From Streptococcus oralis subsp. tigurinus AZ_3a (GTDB lineage: Bacteria > Bacillota > Bacilli > Lactobacillales > Streptococcaceae), in the NCBI GenBank assembly GCA_000344275.1, contig AORU01000001.1:62001-126000 (forward strand): 64,000 bases of DNA, in the 5' to 3' direction. The position numbers and the translations under genes were made by a program. Positions 30,119 to 38,904 of the stretch are shown piece by piece (positions within the stretch are counted from its first letter, which is position 1; each line of letters opens with the position of its first letter). The notes beneath the pieces were generated by a model, which had not been told where the DNA came from, searched no databases, and saw only the letters and a list, made by a program, of their open reading frames with translations.

Positions 30119-31800
30119 TGAATGTTATATTTGACAAAATATATATATTTGATGTTGTAAAAAAAGAGGCTTATTCAACAGAATTTAAAAAGGGAGTTAA
30201 TATTATTACATCGAGTGATATAGATGGAACAGATAGAGGAAAATCAGTTTTATTAAGAAGTTTATACCATGCCTTGGGTGCGGATTCGCACTTTGACTCG
30301 AAGTGGGGAGAAAAGGATAAGGTCTATGTTTTATCTTTTAAGGTGGATGATAAAGATTTTTCGATTTATAGATCTCAAAAATTATTTAAAATATTTAATG
30401 CAAAAGGTGATCTCATTTTTACTACTATTCATAGAAGTGAATTAGCAGATTTTTTTGGAAATTTATTTAATTTTTCTATATGGTTGCCGCAAAAAAATAC
30501 AAACCAATTAGTAATAGCACCACCTGCATATAGTTTTTTGCTGAATTTTTTAGATCAAGATGAATACATCGGTACAAAATTTAATTCGTTTAAGAGCCTT
30601 GCTCAGTTCAGTAATTTTAAACTTAATGTTATTTACTCACATTTGGGCATTTACAATAAAGAATATTTCGAACTTGTGAAACACAAAGAAGAATTAGAAC
30701 TTGAAATTAAAAGCAAGAAAGAAGAAATAGAAGAACTAATTAAAATGAAAGATAGAACCAATTTAATTTTGGATGGTTTTTCGTGTCCGGAAACAAGCAG
30801 TGCCTTAGAAAATGAGCTTAATATAGAAACTCAAAAATATTCATCGCTGATTAATGAGATGAATTTAGTAAGGAATAAGCTTGTTGACTTGAGAAATCAA
30901 TTAGTTGAACAGAATATCACTTTATCTCAAATATCTAAATTCGAAATAAAAGAAGAAAAGGGAATAAAAACTATTTTAAAATCAAAAGTTTGTCCTGAAT
31001 GTCATTCTGTTTTAGATTCAACTTTGGAACTAAGGAGTAAGAGATATAATCATATTGATAATGCTCTTAGTCTGAAAGATGCAATAAAAACAGAAAATGC
31101 CCACATTGAAGATGAAATACTCAAAAATGAGGGAATATATTCAAACTTAACTTTGGCTTTGGAGGAGCATAATAAAAAGATTTGTAAAAACAAAAAGGAA
31201 ATCAAAGACTATATCAAGTTCAGAGGACTAAATAAACTAATCGATGAGATTAATAATGATTTGACTATTAATAGCAGAATTGTCGACAGCACAAAGGAGG
31301 CTCTAAAACCACTAAAGAAAGAATTTAAAAGTGTTAAAGATAAAATGAAATCTGTTGATGAAAATTACTATTATTTGATAGATAAATTAAAAATAAGATT
31401 CAATTTAAATGAGTTGGAAGCTGACAGTTATGAACAACTATCTAAAAATTTTTGTGCAAGTGGAAGCAATAAACCATTATCGACCGTTATATGGTATCTA
31501 ACACTCAATGATTTAAAACAGAAATTTAATCCTGAAGGAACAACATTTCCAATGGTTTTTGATAGCCCTAATAATGCGGAGACAGACCAAGAGAAGAAAC
31601 AGGCATTAGTCGAGTATATTATGGAATCATCAAATCAATTTAGTCAGTTAATTGTTTCGGCAATAGGATTTTCCAAAAAAGATTATAGTATCAATTCAAA
31701 TATAAATATAAAAGTTTTAGAAAATGAAAAATATAGCTTACTAAATAGTGAGATGTATGTTCAGAATTATGAGCTTTTGCAATGTATGAACGATGCTTAA
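30118..31800 (+). CDS. SMC/Rad50-like ABC ATPase, candidate defence sensor
   Basis: 560 residues. Walker A is DGTDRGKSVLLRSLYHALG (GKS 41-43). Two coiled-coil arms (~185-285 and ~320-425) flank a CPECH pair at C292/C295, which looks like a half zinc hook. A C-terminal ATPase half has SGSNKPLSTVIWYLTL and Walker B FPMVFDSPNN (D482). This is the layout of DUF2326/LmuB-type ATPases that partner nucleases in anti-phage systems. It ends 26 bases before the convergent relaxase gene. Confidence 0.8.
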   Translation: MNVIFDKIYIFDVVKKEAYSTEFKKGVNIITSSDIDGTDRGKSVLLRSLYHALGADSHFDSKWGEKDKVYVLSFKVDDKDFSIYRSQKLFKIFNAKGDLIFTTIHRSELADFFGNLFNFSIWLPQKNTNQLVIAPPAYSFLLNFLDQDEYIGTKFNSFKSLAQFSNFKLNVIYSHLGIYNKEYFELVKHKEELELEIKSKKEEIEELIKMKDRTNLILDGFSCPETSSALENELNIETQKYSSLINEMNLVRNKLVDLRNQLVEQNITLSQISKFEIKEEKGIKTILKSKVCPECHSVLDSTLELRSKRYNHIDNALSLKDAIKTENAHIEDEILKNEGIYSNLTLALEEHNKKICKNKKEIKDYIKFRGLNKLIDEINNDLTINSRIVDSTKEALKPLKKEFKSVKDKMKSVDENYYYLIDKLKIRFNLNELEADSYEQLSKNFCASGSNKPLSTVIWYLTLNDLKQKFNPEGTTFPMVFDSPNNAETDQEKKQALVEYIMESSNQFSQLIVSAIGFSKKDYSINSNINIKVLENEKYSLLNSEMYVQNYELLQCMNDA

Positions 31801-31826
31801 TATAGTAGTGGTTTATAAGGAGATGG

Positions 31827-33157
31827 TTATCTCTCCATCTCCTTGCCCATATAAATTCCATAGTTCTTTCGTATTTGATAAAGTTCGTCCATAGTAGATT
31901 TTGAGGAAGAATAGTCTTGCATAAGGGTATTCTTTTTTTCTTGTAATTTATCAAGTTTATCTAAAATATCTTTTGAATTTGGAAGCTTGGAATAGGTTTT
32001 TTTTAGTTCTGAAAGGGCATTTTCATATAGGGTAATCTGAGCTTTGTACTCTTCAAAAAATGCCTTATCAGACGGATTAGCCTTATATTCTTTGTAGTAT
32101 TGCCTATATTTTTTAACGGTATGAACTTGCTCCATAGTAGCAGAAAGCTCCTCCATTTCCTTATCAATAGTCTTTATTTTATCCTGTAAATCTTGCCTTT
32201 CATAGGCTGCTTTTTGGATGTATTCATCAAGCTGCTTAACGGATTTAATACCTTGTTCTCTAAGGAAGATGACAGATTCAGCCATTGTATTTAAGTTATG
32301 TTTTGTAGCCCAATATTCATAGCCTTTACTCTCTTTCACTTTGGCATTGGTAATCATATTGATGACATTTCCGATTCGTTTTTTGACAGATGGAGTTATA
32401 ATTGATTGATTTTCTGTAATACGCTCTTTTAATCTTTCTTCGGTATAGTCCTCACCAATAGTCTTAGCCCTTGTAAATCTCGTCTTATCTTTTGGCTTAA
32501 AGGCTATATTTTTTCCATGCTTTATTTCATAGCCAAGCTCCGCCATTTTTTTAGAAATTCTTCCCAATCCTTAGACTGTTTTATTAGACAATCAATGTCA
32601 AATTGAAGTTTGCTTTTCCAAGAAGTGCCACGCTTTGCCTGTTCATTTTCATACCATGACTTACCATTTGTTTTGTACTTTTTTTTATAGTTCTCGTAGA
32701 ACTCGTCAATCACAGATAGGTTGTTTTCTTTGCATAGCTTATCGCTTTGATACCTGATTTGGTGGTAGCTTTTTTTGTTGGATTGGTAGCATTTACCCGT
32801 TACCATATTTACATTATTGAAGATGATATGGTTATGGATATGACCTTTATCGATGTGGGTAGATAAGACATATTCGTACTCATCCTTTAATATCTTTTTA
32901 CATAGTTCAAGACCGATTTGATGTGCCATTTCCGGACTTGCTTCTCCCGGTAAAAAGGATTGTATAAGATGTCTTGCAAGAACAGTACCATTTGTTCCTG
33001 CATCATTTCGTGTTCTTAAAAATTGGGTATGAGCAGTTTCCTGATGGCATTTATGAGTGCTTACTAAGATTTGCTTATCTGTTTTTTCTCTATTAACAAT
33101 ATATGAAATGGCAAGATTAAGGGTTGATTTTATAGGATGTATTTTCGTAATAGCCAT
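31827..33157 (-). pseudogene. MOBP-type relaxase, frameshifted at an A7 run
   Basis: The first frame (33157 to 32522, 211 residues) holds the complete catalytic domain: AISYIVNREKTD, FLRTRNDAGTNGT and the metal-binding HIDKGHIHNH (H106, H108, H110). It then shifts at the T7/A7 run 32546-32552, giving EEFLKKWRSLAMK-stop. The second frame resumes KKMAELGYEIKHGKNIAFKP and continues to 31827 with a coiled-coil tail. An eighth A would give one 443-residue protein. The phase at the run is A_AAA_AAA, so -1 ribosomal slippage could also produce the full protein. The relaxase nicks oriT and pilots the strand into the recipient. Confidence 0.8.
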
Positions 33158-33162
33158 AAAGT

Positions 33163-33513
33163 TTAATCACCTCCTGAAGTTTTGTTAAGAAGCAGGGAAT
33201 GTATTTGCCACAACTCTTTTGAAAAATATTCTATCCGCTTTTTCATATCATTTATATCGTCCTTATAGATTATGCCGGTAGAATTTACACGCTTTGCAAT
33301 TTGATTGATGTTATTGGTAGCGTTGGAAAGTAAACCCTGTAAATCTCTAAACGGTTCTAAATCCACTTGATATATTTCCTTTTCTAAAACGCACTTGCGT
33401 ATGAAATGGCTCATATTTCTGCACTTCGCAAGTTTTCGTTTCTCTTCAAAAAGAGTCTTTTCTTCTTCAGTTAATTTAATTTCAAGTCGTTCATTTCGTA
33501 TTCTATTTGCCAT
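33163..33513 (-). CDS. mobC: MobC-like relaxosome protein
   Basis: 116 residues. RNERLEIKLTEEEKTLFEEK is a ribbon-helix-helix start, and LQGLLSNATNNINQIAKRVN is the MobC signature. It helps the relaxase open oriT. AAGGAGG precedes the ATG. It ends five bases before the relaxase start, so the two form an operon that opposes the rest of the ICE. Confidence 0.88.
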   Translation of the reverse strand: MANRIRNERLEIKLTEEEKTLFEEKRKLAKCRNMSHFIRKCVLEKEIYQVDLEPFRDLQGLLSNATNNINQIAKRVNSTGIIYKDDINDMKKRIEYFSKELWQIHSLLLNKTSGGD

Positions 33514-33540
33514 AGGTATTTCCTCCTTTAGGTGTATTTC

Positions 33541-33700
33541 GGGGTCTTAGGGTACATCCTAACAAGTTAAAAATTGATAAAAAAAGAAGCAGATCCCAGA
33601 GGGCTGCTTCATCAATTTTTTCGTAAGTGTCCGTACACTTACTGTGCTTGCTACAAAAGAATGAATTAGATAGCAAGCATTAAGCTAATTTAAAATCTAT
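33541..33700 (+). other. Probable oriT region upstream of mobC
   Basis: Gene-free stretch just upstream of mobC with dense inverted repeats: AAAAATTGAT/ATCAATTTTT enclosing GAAGCAG/CTGCTTC (33571-33620), GTAAGTGT-CCGT-ACACTTAC (33623-33642), and TGCTTGCTA (33645-33653) with TAGCAAGCA (33671-33679). MOBP-type oriT sites lie next to mobC and carry such repeats. The nick site cannot be placed. The first structure with its T-run may also end transcription. Confidence 0.55.
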
Positions 33701-33809
33701 GATTTAATTATACCAGATAAGAGTGATAATGTCAGCATAAAAAAATTTTGGAGTTGCAAAAGAAAAGTAATCATTTTTAAACATGATCGCTCCTACTGAT
33801 TTTTAAATA

Positions 33810-33865
33810 TTGAACTTATATAACTGTTATGGTATAATAGAAACAGATAGAACAGAAATAACAGT
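33810..33865 (+). promoter_or_regulatory. Promoter and operator of GntR-ABC cassette
   Basis: TTGAAC (33810-33815), 17-base spacer, TATAAT (33833-33838). An inverted repeat ACTGTTAT (33823-33830) / ATAACAGT (33858-33865) straddles the -10 and the transcription start. It is a good candidate operator for the GntR regulator encoded 16 bases further on. Confidence 0.7.
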
Positions 33866-33880
33866 CGGAGGATATGGAAG

Positions 33881-34261
33881 ATGAATATACAGATTAATAA
33901 TTCAAGTGATGATCCGATTTATTTGCAGATAAAAAATCAAATAAAGGCACAGATTATTTCGGGAGAATTAAAGGTTGGGGAGCAATTGCCATCCATTAGA
34001 TTTTTAGCTAAAGAACTTCGAGTGAGTATGATTACTGCTAAAAGAGCTTTTGATGAACTGGAACTTGATGGTTTCATTAATTCAGTGCAAGGAAAAGGTA
34101 ATTTTGTTGCGGCTCAGAATAGAGAACTTATTCGTGAAGAATATTTAAAGCGAATTGAATCAAAGCTGCAAGAGGTTGTTGATCTTTCAGAAATTGTAGG
34201 TGTATCCAATGATGAATTGGTACAGATGCTTAGGAGTTATGTGGAGGGGAAATATGAGTAA
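33881..34261 (+). CDS. GntR (YtrA-type) transcriptional regulator
   Basis: 126 residues. The winged helix is clear (DPIYLQIKNQIKAQIISGEL, LPSIRFLAKELRVSMITAKR, GKGNFV), with a short C-terminal helix pair typical of the YtrA subfamily and no ligand domain. It overlaps the ABC gene by eight bases. Regulators of this type repress their own ABC operon, which is often induced by cell-wall antibiotics. Confidence 0.88.
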   Translation: MNIQINNSSDDPIYLQIKNQIKAQIISGELKVGEQLPSIRFLAKELRVSMITAKRAFDELELDGFINSVQGKGNFVAAQNRELIREEYLKRIESKLQEVVDLSEIVGVSNDELVQMLRSYVEGKYE

Positions 34262-35102
34262 TTATGCTATTGAAATTAAAAACTTGGTTAAAAAGTTTGA
34301 TGGCTTTACATTAGGGCCGATAGATTTGTCTATTCCTAAAGGGACTATCGTCGGATACATTGGTCAAAACGGAGCAGGTAAAAGTACAACAATAAAATTG
34401 TTATTAGGATTGCTTAAAATAGATTCAGGAGAAATTAAAATTTTAGGTTATGATAATCCTAACAGTATTGAGTTGAAAGATAAACTTGGAGTTGTGTTCG
34501 ATGAGTTATTAGTGCCGGAAGAGATGACACTTGTTGATTTGGAAAAATTTTGTTCAAGGGTCTATTCAAAGTGGGATAGAGAATTTTTCTATCAACTAAA
34601 AAAGAAATTTAATTTATCTGAAAAACAGACTATTAAAAATTATTCTCGTGGAATGAGAATGAAATTATCTATGGCAGTAGCTTTATCTCATAATGCTGAA
34701 ATTCTTATATTGGATGAAGCTACAAGTGGATTGGATCCAATTGTAAGGGAGGAAATTTTAGATTTGCTTCTTGACTTTATGCAAGAAGAAAATCACACAA
34801 TTCTAATCTCTTCACATATTTTATCGGATTTAGAGAAGGTGGCAGACTATATCGCTTTTATCAATGATGGTAAGGTTCTTTTTGTGGAAACAAAGGATGA
34901 ACTAAAGGAAAACTATGGTATCTGTACTTTATCTAATGAAGAAGTTAAAAATCTTGATGAAGAAGCCATTATTGGAAGAAGGGTACATTCATTTGGACAA
35001 GAGCTGCTTGTTAAAAGAAATCTTATTCCGGATGGAATAACATTACAAAAACCGTCTATCGAAGATATTATGATTTATTTTGTGAAAGGAGATAAAAGGT
35101 AA
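34254..35102 (+). CDS. ABC transporter ATP-binding protein
   Basis: 282 residues. Walker A GQNGAGKST (37-45), Q-loop region GVVFDELLVPEEM, signature YSRGMRMKLSMAVAL and Walker B ILILDEATSGLDP are all present. ATG at 34254 follows GGAGGGG; the frame open from 34200 lies inside the GntR gene. It pairs with the permease that follows. The family covers BcrA/YtrB-like exporters for antibiotics or lipids; the substrate is unknown. Confidence 0.9.
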   Translation: MSNYAIEIKNLVKKFDGFTLGPIDLSIPKGTIVGYIGQNGAGKSTTIKLLLGLLKIDSGEIKILGYDNPNSIELKDKLGVVFDELLVPEEMTLVDLEKFCSRVYSKWDREFFYQLKKKFNLSEKQTIKNYSRGMRMKLSMAVALSHNAEILILDEATSGLDPIVREEILDLLLDFMQEENHTILISSHILSDLEKVADYIAFINDGKVLFVETKDELKENYGICTLSNEEVKNLDEEAIIGRRVHSFGQELLVKRNLIPDGITLQKPSIEDIMIYFVKGDKR

Positions 35103-35740
35103 TGACTGCATTGATATTAAAAGATATAGCTACTTTAAAAAAGACGCTGCTATTGACGATTACTATTTGTATTGCACTCGCTGTGTATGGGATATATGAA
35201 AATGCGATTTTTATGATTCCACTTATATGTGCAATGATACCGTTAATTTTAACTGCTATCGCTTTTGGCTATGATACGAAATCGAAGTTTGAACAATTCG
35301 CCTTTTCGATGCCTATTAAAAAGAGCAGCTTTGTATTAAGTAAATTGTTTTTTGCGTTTGTATTTGGGTTAGTTGGTTCAGTATGTTTATTTGTTCTATT
35401 TGTAGTTAAAAATGAGATGTCGATAGATAACATCGTATTTATCTCACTGATTACATTAGTTGCAAGTGTTTTAATGTCAGCGATTCAACTACCGTTTATC
35501 CTAAAATACGGTGCTGAAAAGGGCAGGCTGATTATGGTGATAACCTACTTTGCAATATTTGCTCTATCTACTTTTTTAAAAGAAAAATCAGATTTACTTG
35601 CGAATATGGTGGAGCTTTTCAGTAAGTATTCAATGGTAATGATTTTTATTGGAATAGTCTTGGTAGGACTTGTTATTATAGGGATTGCCATAAAATATCT
35701 ATTTCAATTATGGATAAAAAAGAATATTAGAGAAAATTAG
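35102..35740 (+). CDS. ABC-2 type permease
   Basis: 212 residues with six hydrophobic segments (LLLTITICIALAVYGIY, FMIPLICAMIPLILTAIAF, LFFAFVFGLVGSVCLFVLF, IVFISLITLVASVLMSAI, LIMVITYFAIFALSTFL, MVMIFIGIVLVGLVIIGIA). It begins at ATG 35102, sharing one base with the stop of the ATPase gene. The pattern matches the ABC2_membrane_5 kind of permease with GntR-linked ATPases. Confidence 0.85.
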   Translation: MTALILKDIATLKKTLLLTITICIALAVYGIYENAIFMIPLICAMIPLILTAIAFGYDTKSKFEQFAFSMPIKKSSFVLSKLFFAFVFGLVGSVCLFVLFVVKNEMSIDNIVFISLITLVASVLMSAIQLPFILKYGAEKGRLIMVITYFAIFALSTFLKEKSDLLANMVELFSKYSMVMIFIGIVLVGLVIIGIAIKYLFQLWIKKNIREN

Positions 35741-35951
35741 GATGGATTACAAAAGAATTTAGCAGGAGTGAATTATAAAAGATATAAGGAGTGGATGGGA
35801 AAATGCAAAAAAACATTTATTGCATTATAAAGATTGATAAGATTATGAATAACCCTTTTTCTTATATTGCATTCTACAATATCTCATCCTTATGCATATT
35901 CCGTTGAACAATTAAAAATATTTCTTAGAAGAAAGTATTTCTTTCATTTTA
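35741..35951 (+). other. Gene-poor stretch after the ABC cassette
   Basis: Only a 34-codon frame opening at 35803 (MQKNIYCIIKIDKIMNNP) with weak support is seen. I see no other feature until the terminator at 35952. Confidence 0.3.
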
Positions 35952-35991
35952 GAGGACTTCTTATGCTTAGATGCAGGAGTCCTCCTTTTTT
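35952..35991 (+). terminator. Terminator upstream of sigma-like gene
   Basis: Stem GAGGACT (35952-35958) / AGTCCTC (35978-35984), then CTTTTTTT. It lies about 30 bases before the Shine-Dalgarno at 36021. Confidence 0.65.
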
Positions 35992-36032
35992 TGTCTGAAA
36001 ACAAGCAGACAAAAAAGAATGGAGGAAACTTT

Positions 36033-36443
36033 ATGGCAAAAGAGTATTACCTTTATGTCAGAGGACAAAAGGTGAAAGTCAGTGAAGATATTTATAAAGT
36101 CTACTGGCAGGAAAAAGAACACGAAAAGTATTTAGAGCAGGTGGACAAGAAAAACCACTTGCTCTTTTTTTCATCATTGGATCATGACGGACACTTTGTA
36201 GATAATATTGTTGATGAAAGTGTTGATGTAGAAAAGATTGTTGAAACACAGATGATGATTGAAGCAGTCAGAAATGCTATATCAAGACTTAATGCAGAAG
36301 AAAAGGATATTATTGAACGTTTGTATTTTAATGATGAAACTGTTCGTTCAGTAGCAAAGCTCAAAAGTATTACACATCCAGCTTTAATCAAAAGAAGAAA
36401 CAAAATTCTTGAAAAGCTGAAAAAATTTATCGAAGAACTTTAA
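36033..36443 (+). CDS. Sigma-70 region 4-like ICE protein
   Basis: 136 residues. The start at 36033 follows GGAGG; the frame open from 35991 lies in the terminator. The C-terminal part has RLNAEEKDIIERLYFND, then TVRSVAKLKSITHPALIKRRNKIL, an HTH like sigma region 4. Such genes lie near the recombinase in clostridial ICEs and may regulate excision. There is no region 2, so it is unlikely to be a full sigma factor. Confidence 0.7.
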   Translation: MAKEYYLYVRGQKVKVSEDIYKVYWQEKEHEKYLEQVDKKNHLLFFSSLDHDGHFVDNIVDESVDVEKIVETQMMIEAVRNAISRLNAEEKDIIERLYFNDETVRSVAKLKSITHPALIKRRNKILEKLKKFIEEL

Positions 36444-36929
36444 AACTTCGGTAACCAAAGGGGTCAAATTTTCCTTATGTAAAGTGAAGGGGAGTTTGAC
36501 CTCCTTTACTTTCTTGAGTAAGAGATACGTCTGCTTATGGCAAATAGGAAAATGTAAAGAAAACAATCCCTTTCAAATATTGCTCTTTGACAATTGAATA
36601 GACCAAGGTAGGACTTTATCTACTTGTGGAGAATTATGACTTACGCCATGACCTTTCTGCTGAAAGTAATTTCGGTTTTATGAATACTGTGTTAACCAAG
36701 GATACAAGAAAGCGAGCGGTAAATAAGAATACATAAAAAACAGAGGTGGCAATCTGTTCGATGATACGAGTAGTGATAATGATACTTCAATAGTTTAAGC
36801 TGCCTCGTCTGGAACAAGGGGCAGAGGTGAGATTCCTATGTAGCAGCCAATGCACCTACCAATGTCATAAAACTTAGTAAGAAAAATAATATGTGATTAT
36901 AGATGATTTAAAGCGGAGGAGGTGTATTA
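36444..36929 (+). other. 486-base gene-free stretch
   Basis: No protein gene or RNA gene recognised. An imperfect inverted repeat GGTCAAA / TTTGACC lies near 36463-36507, just after the sigma-like gene, and could terminate it. The rest has no long frame and may hold the promoter and control region for the recombinase operon. Confidence 0.4.
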
Positions 36930-37094
36930 GTGGATAATGACTGGAATGGATTGGCTGATTTGATAGCAAATCTGATTACAAAATATGCTGGAGTTTTAGA
37001 TTTAGATAATCTTCCAAATCCAACTCCAGTAAAAAGGACAGAAGGTAAAAATAAATTTGACATGGCAAAAACACAGATTGAGAAAAAGCAATAA
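36930..37094 (+). CDS. Small protein upstream of ICE recombinase
   Basis: 54 residues from GTG at 36930, which follows GGAGGAGG. Sequence features: DWNGLADLIANLITKYAGVL, then LDLDNLPNPTPVKR and a basic end. The start of a small acidic protein just before a large serine recombinase parallels the gene at 2351. A directionality factor is possible but unproven. Confidence 0.6.
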   Translation: MDNDWNGLADLIANLITKYAGVLDLDNLPNPTPVKRTEGKNKFDMAKTQIEKKQ

Positions 37095-37181
37095 AAGTGA
37101 TATAATATACTTGATATATAAGTCCAAACCATAATTGGTAAAAATATAAAGATATAGAAAAAGGATATTGAGGTTAATGCT

Positions 37182-38861
37182 ATGTCAAAAGAAAAAATAA
37201 AAGTATACCTCTATACAAGAGTATCTACATCAATACAGATAGACGGTTATTCTTTAGAGGCACAAAAATCAAGAATGAAGGCGTTCGCCCTTTATAATGA
37301 TTATGAAATTGTAGGAGAATATGAAGATGCGGGCAAGTCTGGAAAATCTATTGAGGGAAGAATACAGTTTACTCGCATGATGGAAGATATAAAATCTGGA
37401 AAGGATGGAGTATCTTTTGTTCTTGTGTTTAAGCTGTCAAGATTTGCAAGAAATGCTGCTGATGTTTTATCAACTCTACAAACAATGCAAGATTTTGGAG
37501 TCAATTTGATTTGTGTTGAGGATGGGATTGATTCATCCAAAGATGCAGGTAAATTGATGATTTCAGTTTTATCAGCTGTGGCTGAAATTGAAAGAGAAAA
37601 TATTCGTGTTCAAACAATGGAAGGGCGTATTCAAAAGGCAAGAGAGGGCAAATGGAATGGAGGTTTTGCTCCTTATGGTTATCAACTTATTGATGGGAAA
37701 TTGATAATCAATGAGGAAGAAGCAATTGCGATACGAACTATTTTTGATCAGTATGTAAATACAACCATTGGAGCAAATGGACTTTCTAAATACTTAGAAA
37801 ATCATGGTATAAGAAAAATTCCAAGACAAAATGGGAAAAATCCATTGTTTGATGCAGGTCTTATAAGAAAGATATTAAAAAACCCTGTTTATAACGGGAA
37901 AATAGCCTTTGGAAGAAGAACTTTAGAAAAAGTTCATGGAACAAGAAATGAATATAAGCAAGTTGAACAAGATGAATATTTAATAGCTGAAGGTATTCAT
38001 GAAGCTATAATTTCTGATGAGCTATGGCAAGCAGCTCAAGTTAAGTTAAAATCTCAAGCAAAGAAATATGAGCATGTGAATAAAGGGAAAGATACACGCA
38101 CACATCTGCTTTCAGGAATTGTAAAATGTCCGATATGTGGAGTGGGAATGTTTGGAAACAAGTGTATCAAGAAAAAGAAAGACGGTACAAAGTATAAAGA
38201 TTTTTATTACTATGGCTGTAAACATAGGCATATGATAAGAGGTCATAAATGTACTTACAATAAACAAATCAGAGAAGAATTGTTAGATGATGCGGTTGCT
38301 GAGGTAATTATAAAGATAGTAAGCAATCCCAAATTTGCTTCTATGATGCAAGAAAAAATTAACATGAAGGTAGATACCTCTGAAACAGAAAAAGAGATAG
38401 ATAATTACCAGAAAGAATTGAGGAAGAGCTATTCTACGAAATTTAAGCTAATTGAGGAAATAGATAATTTAGATGCTGATGATAAGCACTACAAACGAAG
38501 AAAACAGGACTTAGACGATAGACTTTATCGTATGTATGATAAGATTGAAGACTTAGAATCATTATTAATTGATGCGAAAGCAAAGAAACAAACTATTGAA
38601 GCTGAGAAACTTACAGGAGATAACATATATAAGATTTTGACCTATTTTGATAAACTCTACAAGGTAATGAATGATGTAGAGCGTAGACAGTTAATTACAG
38701 CTTTGATTTCTGAAATTCAAATTTACGAAGAAAAGCAACCGAATGGGCAATGGCTAAAATCAATTACTTTTAAACTTCCTATCATCGATGAAGATTTTAA
38801 TATAGGTTTGGACAATGATGAGCAAGTTGAGTGTGTAAGCTTGTTAGTGAAACGTAGTTAA
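37182..38861 (+). CDS. Large serine recombinase, integrase of the ICE
   Basis: 559 residues. Catalytic serine in LYTRVSTSIQ (S15), then VFKLSRFARNAADVL, a Recombinase domain (APYGYQLIDGKL, IRKILKNPVYNGKIAFGRR), a zinc ribbon (CPICGVGM ... CKHRHMIRGHKC) and a coiled coil (~400-500). The last residues VECVSLLVKRS resemble the C-terminus of RumA-type methyltransferases (HVExVxLL), as if the 3' end of the gene were the attachment arm. It lies at the right edge of the ICE. The start ATG is preceded by a weak GAGG. Confidence 0.92.
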   Translation: MSKEKIKVYLYTRVSTSIQIDGYSLEAQKSRMKAFALYNDYEIVGEYEDAGKSGKSIEGRIQFTRMMEDIKSGKDGVSFVLVFKLSRFARNAADVLSTLQTMQDFGVNLICVEDGIDSSKDAGKLMISVLSAVAEIERENIRVQTMEGRIQKAREGKWNGGFAPYGYQLIDGKLIINEEEAIAIRTIFDQYVNTTIGANGLSKYLENHGIRKIPRQNGKNPLFDAGLIRKILKNPVYNGKIAFGRRTLEKVHGTRNEYKQVEQDEYLIAEGIHEAIISDELWQAAQVKLKSQAKKYEHVNKGKDTRTHLLSGIVKCPICGVGMFGNKCIKKKKDGTKYKDFYYYGCKHRHMIRGHKCTYNKQIREELLDDAVAEVIIKIVSNPKFASMMQEKINMKVDTSETEKEIDNYQKELRKSYSTKFKLIEEIDNLDADDKHYKRRKQDLDDRLYRMYDKIEDLESLLIDAKAKKQTIEAEKLTGDNIYKILTYFDKLYKVMNDVERRQLITALISEIQIYEEKQPNGQWLKSITFKLPIIDEDFNIGLDNDEQVECVSLLVKRS

Positions 38862-38870
38862 TCCTCAAAA
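38826..38870 (+). repeat. Recombinase 3'-end repeat, copy 1
   Basis: 45 bases covering the last codons and stop of the recombinase and the left part of the palindrome. A second copy at 42365-42409 matches at 39 of 45 positions by my count. Confidence 0.75.
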
Positions 38871-38890
38871 GGTTCCCCGAACCTTTTGAG
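38864..38890 (+). repeat. Perfect palindrome at ICE right end
   Basis: CTCAAAAGGTTC-CCC-GAACCTTTTGAG, a perfect 12-base inverted repeat with a three-base loop, right after the recombinase stop. It may be a terminator without U-run or part of the attachment site; copy 2 of the repeat keeps only its CTCAAAA half. Confidence 0.75.
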
Positions 38891-38904
38891 TTCCACAGAC
38901 GTAT

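Larger units (their letters stand above)
1..38890 (+). mobile_element. Integrative conjugative element, right-hand ~39 kb
   Basis: Contiguous conjugation genes (VirB6-like, PrgI, VirB4, CHAP-type hydrolase, CD1107-like, topoisomerase III, giant methylase/helicase, relaxase, MobC) are followed by a sigma-like gene and a large serine recombinase at the right edge, the usual order in clostridial-type ICEs found in streptococci. The right boundary is set by the recombinase 3' end and the palindrome at 38864-38890. Beyond it come rumA-like tails and streptococcal genes. The left end is outside the window; no coupling ATPase is seen, so it should lie upstream with the 5' part of the pilin gene. Several cargo blocks interrupt the transfer backbone. 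Confidence 0.85.

Noticed and set aside
27929..31800. Calling the operon a known Lamassu system outright
   Set aside because: The first gene is not recognisably LmuC and the ATPase is shorter than typical LmuB, so only a resemblance is claimed.
36444..36929. CRISPR array or riboswitch in the gene-free stretch
   Set aside because: No regular repeats and no recognisable aptamer elements.
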